Shown in pieces: positions 7,738 to 14,690 of a stretch of DNA of 15,276 bases. Made by a program: the position numbers and the translations under genes. The notes beneath the pieces are model-generated. The model saw only the letters and a program-made list of their open reading frames with translations. It had not been told where the DNA came from and ran no database searches. Source of the stretch: Akkermansiaceae bacterium UBA5689. GTDB lineage: Bacteria; Verrucomicrobiota; Verrucomicrobiia; Verrucomicrobiales; Akkermansiaceae. The stretch covers positions 14,396 to 29,671 of the forward strand of contig DIHT01000044.1 of assembly GCA_002420305.1 (NCBI GenBank), given 5' to 3'. Every line of letters starts with the position of its first letter. Position 1 is the stretch's first letter.

Positions 7738-7860
7738 TCATTGCCGATTCGCCCTGCGTCGTGAGTGGTGAGGAAACTTGGTAAGGATTTGATCAGAGTG
7801 GCCTCAAATGTGCTGCCTTCTTGCAATTCGGGATTCCCTGAGTCATTAGTAATCCCCCCA

Positions 7861-7872
7861 ATTCACGTGAAT
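7861..7872. repeat. 12-bp palindrome over the preferred GTG start
   Basis: ATTCACGTGAAT is a perfect palindrome centred on CACGTG. The preferred GTG start codon (7867-7869) lies inside it. It could be a protein-binding site or a weak hairpin that affects initiation, or chance. Confidence 0.3.
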
Positions 7873-9285
7873 ATTGCTTGTCGATCCCTAGCCTGCATTT
7901 TGTGGGTTGCTCTCATTCTTCCTGAGGTCCGCTGTCAGGGAGAGGGTCCTTCTTTGTTGGATGAGCAGTTGTCCGAAGCCGCTCTTCAGGCGCCGGCGTC
8001 CTCCATAGCGGCTGATCTGCCCGGGGAGGAGAATTCTCGGACGAAGGTTGCGAGGACTGAGAGCGAGTCGCGCCAGTTCGTTGTCTACGGGGCGGACTTC
8101 TCGACTCGTGTCGCATTGGCTTCCCTTGCAGAAGGCGTCAGGAAGGCTCTGATGGGGATGATTGGGAGAGAAGATGAGCAATGGGAGCACTCCATCGTGA
8201 TCCAGCTGCGTGAAGAGGAAGGACCAATTAAGATGGCATATTTTGAGGTTCCCGGTGGATATAGGATTCAAATCGAAATGTCGCTCGGTCGAGGTAAGCC
8301 TCTTGGGTTAGAGAGGGCTCTCCTCGAGGTTTTGCTCATTGAATACGGGCTCAGAGGTCGTGCGGGTGAGGCGGTGGAGTCAGTTGGGGTCTCGCTTTGG
8401 CTAGTAGAGGGAATACGAGAGAGTTTCCGGTGGAGAGAGGGCGCACGCGAATACGTGATGTATCAAGCGCTCTTCGATAAGAACGAGCTCTATCCCGTGG
8501 AGAAAATTATGCAGGTTGAGCGGCTGGAGGGTATGGATCCGATCTCAGAAGCGGCCTTTCAGGCGTCTTCCGGGGCACTGGTCATGTCCCTACTCGAGCA
8601 GGATGGAGGCCAAAAATCGATGCGATTGATGCTCAGAGAGATTTCCACCTTTGAGGGTGATCAGGTGGCGCTAGTGAGGAAGCATTTCCCTGGTATGAAC
8701 TTGGGGCCAGAAAGTCTTTCAAAGTGGTGGGCGCTGCAGCTGGCACAGATGGCAGAAAAGCCATTTCCCTATGTATTGAACATTAATGAGACAGAGAGGC
8801 AGCTAAGAGAGATTCTAAAGGTGCGTTTTAATGATTCCACCGGAAGTTTGATCACGATAGCGGCGCATGATTTTCGGGATCTCTTGGCGCTTCCGATCAC
8901 GGAGAGGGAAGCCTGTATTCTCCCGGTAGCGGAGAGACTTCGTCAGTTTTTTTACCGTGCGTTCCCTGCGCATCGGCCCATCTTGCGGGAATACCTTCTC
9001 CTTCTCGGGGAGATCATTACCGACAAGGATGAACAGATAGCGGAGCGCCTTCAGAATCTTCAGGCTGAGCGAGACCGTCTCGCTGCCCTCGGGAATCGGA
9101 CACGGGACTATTTGGAATGGTATCGCATTACGAGCTCTGAGGAATTGACCGGCGAATTCGACAGCTTTATCGATTTGAAGAGCCGTCTGGAGGTTATGTC
9201 CGGCAAAAACGAAGGTCCAATTGGTGTCTACATGGATTCCATGCAGCGCCTTTTTTCAGAGCAGCGCGAGACTCAGGAGCCTTGA
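7867..9285 (+). CDS. Exported protein with a degenerate peptidase-MA-like (gluzincin) domain
   Basis: From the GTG at 7867 the protein has 472 residues and begins with a signal-like segment (C-R-S-L-A-C-I-L-W-V-A-L-I-L-P), cleaved near R-C-Q-G. The frame stays open to a GTG at 7765, but that start would put 34 mostly polar residues ahead of the signal, so I prefer the shorter form; neither has a clear Shine-Dalgarno. Residues 70-180 look like the ligand-type beta/alpha region of peptidase-MA proteins. The stretch L-W-L-V-E-G-I-R-E-S-F (177-187) matches the family's P-x-W-L-x-E-G-[LI] helix. Where H-E-x-x-H is expected, about 20 residues earlier, the sequence reads L-L-E-V-L-L (152-157): the Glu is kept and both His are gone. 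It is therefore probably not a protease. The C-terminus (about 385-472) is helical and charged, perhaps coiled-coil. The function is unknown. Confidence 0.83.
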   Translation: MNIACRSLACILWVALILPEVRCQGEGPSLLDEQLSEAALQAPASSIAADLPGEENSRTKVARTESESRQFVVYGADFSTRVALASLAEGVRKALMGMIGREDEQWEHSIVIQLREEEGPIKMAYFEVPGGYRIQIEMSLGRGKPLGLERALLEVLLIEYGLRGRAGEAVESVGVSLWLVEGIRESFRWREGAREYVMYQALFDKNELYPVEKIMQVERLEGMDPISEAAFQASSGALVMSLLEQDGGQKSMRLMLREISTFEGDQVALVRKHFPGMNLGPESLSKWWALQLAQMAEKPFPYVLNINETERQLREILKVRFNDSTGSLITIAAHDFRDLLALPITEREACILPVAERLRQFFYRAFPAHRPILREYLLLLGEIITDKDEQIAERLQNLQAERDRLAALGNRTRDYLEWYRITSSEELTGEFDSFIDLKSRLEVMSGKNEGPIGVYMDSMQRLFSEQRETQEP

Positions 9286-9343
9286 GACCTGCTAGCGAAT
9301 TGATCGTTAACGGAGTTGGTGAGACCGCTGCCGGGAGAAACAG

Positions 9344-9361
9344 GCTTCCGTCTCTGGAAGC
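9344..9361. terminator. Hairpin in the convergent gap (weak terminator candidate)
   Basis: GCTTCC (9344-9349) and GGAAGC (9356-9361) form a perfect 6-bp stem with a 6-base loop. It lies in the 157-bp gap between the pseudo-peptidase stop and the convergent glycosyltransferase stop. No T-run follows on either strand, so intrinsic termination is doubtful. A shorter TTACT/AGTAA pairing occurs near 9406-9423. I see nothing else in this gap. Confidence 0.25.
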
Positions 9362-9442
9362 GGGCAATAATTCCCCATCGTGGGTTTCCGATCCAAAGCA
9401 CTCATTACTTGCGGACGAGTAAGCGTGGTGGGAGGGATTTGT

Positions 9443-10582
9443 TTATTTCTTCGCAGCTGCTTGTCGGCTTTTTAGAGCGGTTTCCAGAATGAAGTTTGCC
9501 GCATTCTCGGCTGCGTTGGGCCGGGCGCGGAGGGAAAGGCTCTCTTTTTGTCTCCTCCAAAGTGAGGCTTGTTCGGTGAAGAGCGCATCCAGAGCAGCGG
9601 TAAGGGTGGCCTCAGTGTCGGCAAGAGATCCGCCTCCAATTTGCTGGAGAAGTTCAAGGTTGCCCTCTTCTTGTCCGGGGACAAGGTGCCTGATGAGCAT
9701 GGGGCAGCATGCCGCAAGTGACTCATGCACGGTTGCTCCTCCTGCCTTTCCCACAACCAGATGATGTTCACAGAGAAGTTGTGGCACCTTACGGCACCAC
9801 CCCTTGATTCGCACTCGACCCGGATAACGTTTTTTTATTTTACAGGCGGCACGGTAAAGGCGCCGCAGGTTTCGCCCGAGGACAATAGTCAACTCAGTAG
9901 GCCATTGGCTGCCTTCAAGAATAGCCTGAGCCGTATCAGACATCGCTGTTTTGCTCGCCGTTGGAAAATATAAGATCCGGAAGGGAGTTGCCGAAGCGGT
10001 TGGAGAAAGAGGCTTAAGGGTGTTCAGAAGTGGATTTACGGGGAAGCCGATATTGAGAATTTCGTCCCCGGATATTTTCTTTGCCTCCATGCGCTTTTTG
10101 GTCTCCTCATCGGTGACGATCCAGAAATCAGTTGGGGCTTTCCGCCATGAAGCATTAATTTTAATTGAATCAGTGACGATAGTGATGACAGGTCGGGGTC
10201 GGCCACCCTCTCGGACATAATGCTCAAAGAAGTAGGGATAGAGAGGAAAGGTGGAGACAATGATATCAGGATCAAACTCGTTAACCTGTAGAGTAAAAGT
10301 TTGCTGCATCCGGCGTCTGAAAGGAAATTTCTGCTGCGAGAAGTCTCTTTGTTCAACACCGTCGTAAATCTTCTTCCATGTGCCTGGTAAATACGTGGTG
10401 ATAAAGCGGTAGGTTGCCCGGAGAAGATTGTTGAAGCGCGGGGTAGCCTTTGCGGAGGGATCTATGATCAGGGAGTCAGCTCGGCCCTCCAAGGCCATGG
10501 CGATTCCCCGGGCAGCAGTATTGTGCCCGTCGCCGAAGCCAGCAGTTGCGATTAGCACGCGGACTGGACGGGAATGGCTCAT
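9443..10582 (-). CDS. MGDG synthase / UgtP-type lipid glycosyltransferase (GT28)
   Basis: The protein has 379 residues, the usual length for a bacterial MGDG-synthase-like or processive diacylglycerol glucosyltransferase. The N-terminal acceptor domain begins V-L-I-A-T-A-G-F-G-D-G-H-N-T-A-A-R (9-25), the G-x-G-H loop of the MGDG_synth family. The MurG-like T-D-x-x-x-x-H-x-x-W block appears as T-D-S-I-K-I-N-A-S-W at 137-146, with Asn143 where His is usual. The C-terminal GT28 half has the nucleotide-sugar site V-G-K-A-G-G-A-T-V-H-E-S-L-A at 277-290 and P-G-Q-E-E-G-N at 302-308. It should transfer a sugar from a nucleotide donor to a lipid at the inner face of the cytoplasmic membrane; donor and acceptor cannot be read here. 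There is no signal peptide or TM, which fits a peripheral membrane enzyme. It stands alone on its strand. The ATG starts just before the Rossmann strand and has no Shine-Dalgarno. Confidence 0.92.
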   Translation of the reverse strand: MSHSRPVRVLIATAGFGDGHNTAARGIAMALEGRADSLIIDPSAKATPRFNNLLRATYRFITTYLPGTWKKIYDGVEQRDFSQQKFPFRRRMQQTFTLQVNEFDPDIIVSTFPLYPYFFEHYVREGGRPRPVITIVTDSIKINASWRKAPTDFWIVTDEETKKRMEAKKISGDEILNIGFPVNPLLNTLKPLSPTASATPFRILYFPTASKTAMSDTAQAILEGSQWPTELTIVLGRNLRRLYRAACKIKKRYPGRVRIKGWCRKVPQLLCEHHLVVGKAGGATVHESLAACCPMLIRHLVPGQEEGNLELLQQIGGGSLADTEATLTAALDALFTEQASLWRRQKESLSLRARPNAAENAANFILETALKSRQAAAKK

Positions 10583-10643
10583 CGAGGTCAGTTGTAGAAC
10601 ACGGTTTGGGCTTCGGCCAGTAAGGTCTCGTGAATATTTCTCT

Positions 10644-10657
10644 CCTAAAGCCTAAAG
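10644..10657. repeat. Tandem heptamer CCTAAAG x2 in divergent region
   Basis: Two exact adjacent copies of CCTAAAG lie in the 124-bp divergent region 10583-10706, between the glycosyltransferase start and the 10707 gene. Promoters for both genes should be here, but I find no convincing -35/-10 pair on either strand. Confidence 0.4.
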
Positions 10658-10706
10658 GTCTAGGGTTGTCAGCAGTGGGAATTGCGAGCAGTCTGGGGTT
10701 CCTTCA

Positions 10707-11786
10707 ATGGCTGAGGAAGACGGACTTGGAAAGCGAAGCGAGGATGCGGCTCCGGATGAGTCCTCGCAGGTGATTCGGCTGCCCGTTCAGGCTGCTGAGA
10801 GCCGGGAAGCGGGGGAGGCGAGAAGAGATCTGAGCCCAGAAAACGTCCCCTTGGAAAGTATGATGCCCGGGTCGGAATTCACGGGTGAGGGCAAGTTGAA
10901 ATTAGATTCTGCGTTAGAGGATCTTGGGGTGGGATGGGATACTCCGGAAGGAGCGAGCACGAGTGCGATTCCGATGGGATGGCTAGCCTTAATAGTAGTT
11001 CTTCTTATTCTTCTTGGAGTGTGGGGGGTGGCGACGCTGAATAATGGAGCTGGTCATTTGAGAAGTAGAGAGGCTGCCGCCGATACGTGGAATGAGAGGA
11101 GCGCCTTGGAAACGGTGTCTGCCGAGAGGTGGCTCGAGCGCCTGGAAGTCCGAATGGATGCGTATTTGCGAGCCTCCTCGGTTGAGGAAAAGGCAAGGTA
11201 TGTGAGAGATCGAGGAAGGGTGCTTCCATTGATGAAAGATTATTACCTGCGTCACCCGCTGACTGCTGAGAAGGTGAGCGTAATCAAGAACATCCGCCCG
11301 ACCGAGGTAGGCAAACGCCCTTTCTTCGTTGTGGAGGTAGCCGTCGAGGGGGAAGAAGAGCTAGGGTTATTGCTGGTGGAGGATTGTGAGGATGGTGAGC
11401 TTCGTTTTGACTGGGAGTCGGAGGTGACCTACCAGCCAGTGGAAATCGCTTCTTATATTGAAAATAAGCCAACTGAATCGATGGCATTCCGGGCCTACGC
11501 ACAGCTGGACTCGTTCTACAGTTTTGAGTTTTCTGACCAGAGTCGCTACCAGTCCTTCAAGCTGACATTCAGGGAAGATGAGGAGTTTCTCTTTGGATAT
11601 GCCGACAGGAGTAGCGTTGAAGGGCGTGGGTTACTTGCGCTTCTTGAAGAGAAAGAAGAGGGGCTTCCTGTGCTCGTTCAGTTACGCTTCTCCCAGGATA
11701 CAAAGTCCGTCCGGTCCGTCCTGATCGAGAAAGTTCTTGCGACCTCCTGGGTTTGGTCCGGGGAGGAGAGGCATACGGATCCTTGA
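10707..11786 (+). CDS. Single-pass membrane protein of unknown function with long acidic cytoplasmic head
   Basis: The protein has 359 residues and I do not recognise it. Residues 1-87 are acidic, polar and low in hydrophobics, probably a disordered cytoplasmic head. One strong membrane segment spans about 89-110 (L-A-L-I-V-V-L-L-I-L-L-G-V-W-G-V). The remaining 250 residues should be periplasmic. They start with a helical region (W-N-E-R-S-A ... W-L-E-R-L-E-V-R-M-D-A-Y-L-R), followed by alternating strands such as R-P-F-F-V-V-E-V-A-V-E and E-L-G-L-L-L-V-E-D. An NTF2-like or similar small alpha/beta domain is possible but unproven. It opens the plus-strand run leading to the AsmA-like gene, rsmD and waaA, 107 bases before the next gene. 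Its layout (charged head, one TM, periplasmic domain) is like that of the 7018 protein, though I see no sequence likeness. Confidence 0.85.
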   Translation: MAEEDGLGKRSEDAAPDESSQVIRLPVQAAESREAGEARRDLSPENVPLESMMPGSEFTGEGKLKLDSALEDLGVGWDTPEGASTSAIPMGWLALIVVLLILLGVWGVATLNNGAGHLRSREAAADTWNERSALETVSAERWLERLEVRMDAYLRASSVEEKARYVRDRGRVLPLMKDYYLRHPLTAEKVSVIKNIRPTEVGKRPFFVVEVAVEGEEELGLLLVEDCEDGELRFDWESEVTYQPVEIASYIENKPTESMAFRAYAQLDSFYSFEFSDQSRYQSFKLTFREDEEFLFGYADRSSVEGRGLLALLEEKEEGLPVLVQLRFSQDTKSVRSVLIEKVLATSWVWSGEERHTDP

Positions 11787-11892
11787 GGATTGTAATCAGT
11801 CTGGTTGCGGGGGCGGTTCGGGGGTGATAGAACCTTTCATCCCGACGGTTTTTATTGGATTTGCGTCGGCGTGTTCGTAAACAAAATCGATA

Positions 11893-12612
11893 ATGAAACA
11901 AGTCATCAGATCATTAGGTATTGCAGCGGTCGCTGTCCATGCGCTGCTCGCTCTGGAAGCCGTAGCTCAGGAGGCACCTGCGGTGTTCAGCAACTACCTT
12001 GAGCTGGGAACTTCTGCAAGGGGGCAGATGGTCGTGGTTGAGCCTCCAAAGGAAATTACCCGGTATGTTGCAAAGGTGGAAGAGGCTGCGCGGGCAGACC
12101 CTGCGTGGTTCAAAGTGTACTCAAAGAGTGCCAAGCCAGGGATCCCATTGCCTTTCCATGAAAAACTGGGTTTAAGCAAAGAGGATTATGCAGACTACAA
12201 TAAGTTGTGGGATGAGAGGAAGATGGTGCCGTTAAAAGATGGAAATGTCGTGGTGAGACTGGAGCAGGCCAAGCCGGGTGAATGGATGATTCGTGTTTCG
12301 GGTAAAGGAGCGCCTCTTTCGCTCCTGCGATACCAGCAGGGTAAGGATGTGGTCAAATCACCGAATGGAGAGCTTGCCCGTCTCAAGGATATTGATGCCG
12401 ATCCACGCAGTATTCTGGGCAGGTGGACCGGCCACGAGTGGAGATTCCAGGAGGAGGATACCCTTGGGGAAATAAAGGAGAATTTTGGTATTGGCACGTT
12501 GGTAGGGACCAAATGGGGAATTCTTGTCTACCGGCTGCAGGAAACCTCTTCTACGGGAAAACTTCTCTTCGACAGAAGCATGGTGATCAGATTTCCCATA
12601 AAAGGAAAATAG
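11893..12612 (+). CDS. Secreted protein of unknown function
   Basis: The protein has 239 residues. A clear Sec signal peptide spans 1-25 (K-Q-V-I-R-S-L n-region, A-A-V-A-V-H-A-L-L-A-L core, A-V-A cut site before Q-E-A-P). The mature part has no cysteine, no TM segment and no motif I can name. Recognisable landmarks are P-F-H-E-K-L-G-L-S-K-E-D-Y near 86-98, a W-M-I-R-V-S-G-K-G strand near 130 and many short polar strands after 150 ending in F-D-R-S-M-V-I-R-F-P. It is probably periplasmic. The ATG has no Shine-Dalgarno, but the signal peptide fixes it. Its stop is 13 bases before the TTG start of the AsmA-like gene, so the two are very likely cotranscribed and may act together in the envelope. 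It is a true gene by length, signal peptide and spacing; its function is open. Confidence 0.85.
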   Translation: MKQVIRSLGIAAVAVHALLALEAVAQEAPAVFSNYLELGTSARGQMVVVEPPKEITRYVAKVEEAARADPAWFKVYSKSAKPGIPLPFHEKLGLSKEDYADYNKLWDERKMVPLKDGNVVVRLEQAKPGEWMIRVSGKGAPLSLLRYQQGKDVVKSPNGELARLKDIDADPRSILGRWTGHEWRFQEEDTLGEIKENFGIGTLVGTKWGILVYRLQETSSTGKLLFDRSMVIRFPIKGK

Positions 12613-12625
12613 CGCCTCCTCGTTT

Positions 12626-14125
12626 TTGAAAAATAGTCGGCGAGCATCTTTTTGGAATCTGGGTATCCGCTGGTGTGTGGTGCCTTTAATGATCTTCTTT
12701 GCTGGATCCCTTCTCATCTCCAATCTTGCTTTGCAGATGGGAGCAGTAAAAGGAAAGCTCGAGAAAAGACTGAAGAATCGGAGTGGTGTCAGCTGGGAGA
12801 TTGGATCTCTTTCATGGACGCCCTGGACAGGGGTGCAGGTTAGAAAGGTCGTTGTTGAGGGGCCGGCGGCAGGGGGCAGTTCGACCGTGCGCCCTCTCTG
12901 CCGAGCTGAACTGGATGTACAACTACACTGGGGCTCTCTGCTGCGAGGGGCAGTAGATCTGAGAGAGGTCAGGGTTCGAAGTGGGCAGATTGCAATTCCG
13001 ATGGAGCTACTTTTCCTGCTGAGCGATGAGGGAAATCAGGCCAGAGCGATGGAGTCAAAACCTTCGCTCGTGCCGGTGCCTGTGCCCCGGGTAGAAAGAC
13101 AAGAGGGCGAGCCCAAGACAGCAAACAAAAAGCAGAAGCCCAGACCCTCCTTAGATCACAAAAAAGCAAGTCCCGCGGCGGCCTCATCTTTCAGGGTCAT
13201 CATAGATCAATGCGACATGGAGGTGTATTCTAACGAAGCAGATGGGAATCCTACATTGAAGCTGCGCAATTTGAGCGGAGAATTACCACTGGGAGGGAAG
13301 AATTCTTCCGGTTTGATTCGGTGTGAGGGGCTTTCTATCGGGTCACAGTTTTTCAAAATGAACTGGGTTAGCAGCGTTGAATGGCAGCATCCCTCTCTCA
13401 ATCTGCCCCCAGCAGAGTTTGTGTGGAATGGCGTTACGATTCGTAGTGAGGGTGTTCTTCAGATGCTGGGCACGCCCCGTTTTGCCGTTCGGATTGATAT
13501 TCCTGCAGGCGAACTGCCTTCTAACGAAATTGCCCTGCCATCTGGCGTGGGGGTGAAGCTTAGGGCGAAGCGATTGAGCCTTCGAGGCGCGCTCAGTGGC
13601 CGTCTGACTCTACTGTCCAGCTGGAGGGGTGATCTCGCAGTGGACGCACTGGGCGTCTCTCTGGGGCGTGATAAAACAAAGCAAGGTGTGCTCTTCAATG
13701 AAGGGCGAATGATGGCGGTAGTGCGTGGGGGCAGATTTAATGTTCTTGATGCTCGGCTCCAGAGTGAACGTTTGTCTCTTCTGGGTAATGGCGTTCTTCT
13801 ACCCAACGGCCAGCTTGGGGCGGTGATGCGTGTCGTTGCGGATCAGGAGTATGCTGCGACACTTACCCGGTTTGCGATTGGAGCGTTGTGGACAGGCGGG
13901 TGGACTAGATCCTGGCTTATGCCGATGGAAACTCCGGACCGCTACTACAGAGACATCGTATTGGAGGGAACGGTGAATCAGGCGAAGGTCAATGTAGGCC
14001 GGAAAGGAGAGAGAATGAATGTAGAGCAGGCATGGAGCCGGATGCTCGCGTTCCTGAGAAAGGAAGCTCTTGAGCCAGAAAAAAGAATGACAGCCAGACC
14101 GGCAGAGCAAATGTTTTCCCAATGA
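12626..14125 (+). CDS. AsmA-like membrane-anchored periplasmic protein
   Basis: The protein has 499 residues. A basic n-region and one membrane segment (about 16-36) anchor it. A stretch typical of AsmA/TamB-like proteins follows: a helix, then R-S-G-V-S-W-E-I-G-S-L-S-W-T-P-W-T-G-V at 52-70, strands, and L-L-R-G-A-V-D-L-R-E-V-R-V at 105-117. Residues 135-188 are a Pro/Lys-rich low-complexity linker. More beta strands run to about 460, with a helical end (A-W-S-R-M-L-A-F-L-R-K-E). AsmA-like proteins act in outer-membrane assembly or lipid movement between membranes; this one is shorter than AsmA (about 600) and its role is inferred. The only start that keeps the basic n-region is TTG at 12626; an in-frame stop lies at 12599. 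An ATG at 12689 would cut into the membrane segment. Its last bases overlap the rsmD start (ATGA). Confidence 0.85.
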   Translation: MKNSRRASFWNLGIRWCVVPLMIFFAGSLLISNLALQMGAVKGKLEKRLKNRSGVSWEIGSLSWTPWTGVQVRKVVVEGPAAGGSSTVRPLCRAELDVQLHWGSLLRGAVDLREVRVRSGQIAIPMELLFLLSDEGNQARAMESKPSLVPVPVPRVERQEGEPKTANKKQKPRPSLDHKKASPAAASSFRVIIDQCDMEVYSNEADGNPTLKLRNLSGELPLGGKNSSGLIRCEGLSIGSQFFKMNWVSSVEWQHPSLNLPPAEFVWNGVTIRSEGVLQMLGTPRFAVRIDIPAGELPSNEIALPSGVGVKLRAKRLSLRGALSGRLTLLSSWRGDLAVDALGVSLGRDKTKQGVLFNEGRMMAVVRGGRFNVLDARLQSERLSLLGNGVLLPNGQLGAVMRVVADQEYAATLTRFAIGALWTGGWTRSWLMPMETPDRYYRDIVLEGTVNQAKVNVGRKGERMNVEQAWSRMLAFLRKEALEPEKRMTARPAEQMFSQ

Positions 14126-14670
14126 GAGTGATCGCAGGCAGGGCGCGGAGGATGCCTTTAAAGGTGCCGCCCCAATTGACGCGGCCCAGCACTGACCGGC
14201 TGAGGGAGGCCCTTTTTTCAATTCTGCAAGGTCGTCTTGTGGGAGGCAGAGTGCTGGATCTTTTCGCGGGCTCCGGGGCTCTAGGAATAGAGGCTCTCAG
14301 CAGAGGAGCGGAGAAAGCGGTGTTTGTAGAGCGAAGTCGAGATGCAGCCCGGTGTATCAGGGAGAATCTAGCAAAGCTGGGCTTGGAGGAGTGCGCCAGA
14401 GTCCAGGAGGGGGATGCTTATGAGTATCTGCTCACGGCTGACGAAAGTTTTGACCTCATCATGGCAGATCCGCCATACGCATCGAATAGCAGTAGAGATT
14501 GTGCCGGTGAGTTAATGCAGGATCCATCGCTAGCGGGGCAATTGGCAAATGACGGGATCCTGATTATTGAGGTGGAGGCTAATCGAGAGGAGATGGAGGC
14601 CCCCGGATGGCAGATGATAGATCGACGGACCTACGGTAGGAGCTCGATTCTGTTTTACGCTAGGAAGTAG
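14122..14670 (+). CDS. rsmD: 16S rRNA (guanine(966)-N(2))-methyltransferase RsmD
   Basis: The protein has 182 residues, normal for the family. It opens M-R-V-I-A-G-R-A-R-R-M-P-L as RsmD proteins do, then R-P-S-T-D-R-L-R-E-A-L-F-S-I-L at 21-35, the family signature. The SAM site V-L-D-L-F-A-G-S-G-A-L-G-I-E-A-L-S-R-G-A spans 44-63, the acidic end of strand 2 is V-F-V-E-R at 67-71, and the catalytic motif D-P-P-Y is at 116-119. It methylates N2 of G966 in 16S rRNA during 30S assembly, in the cytoplasm, with S-adenosylmethionine as donor. The ATG overlaps the AsmA-like stop as ATGA, which points to translational coupling; no Shine-Dalgarno is visible. All key residues are present. waaA begins 20 bases downstream, so an envelope operon carries this ribosome gene. 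Confidence 0.96.
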   Translation: MRVIAGRARRMPLKVPPQLTRPSTDRLREALFSILQGRLVGGRVLDLFAGSGALGIEALSRGAEKAVFVERSRDAARCIRENLAKLGLEECARVQEGDAYEYLLTADESFDLIMADPPYASNSSRDCAGELMQDPSLAGQLANDGILIIEVEANREEMEAPGWQMIDRRTYGRSSILFYARK

Positions 14671-14690
14671 TCTCGATACCTTCGAAAGTC

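Noticed and set aside
11842..11869. CCGACG/CGTCGG pairing with a 16-base loop ahead of the 11893 gene as a riboswitch or attenuator
   Set aside because: The leader is only 106 bases, the stem is short and no known riboswitch core is seen; could be chance.
13799..14221. 140-codon minus-strand frame across the AsmA-like/rsmD junction
   Set aside because: It overlaps conserved RsmD coding sequence and shows no domain.
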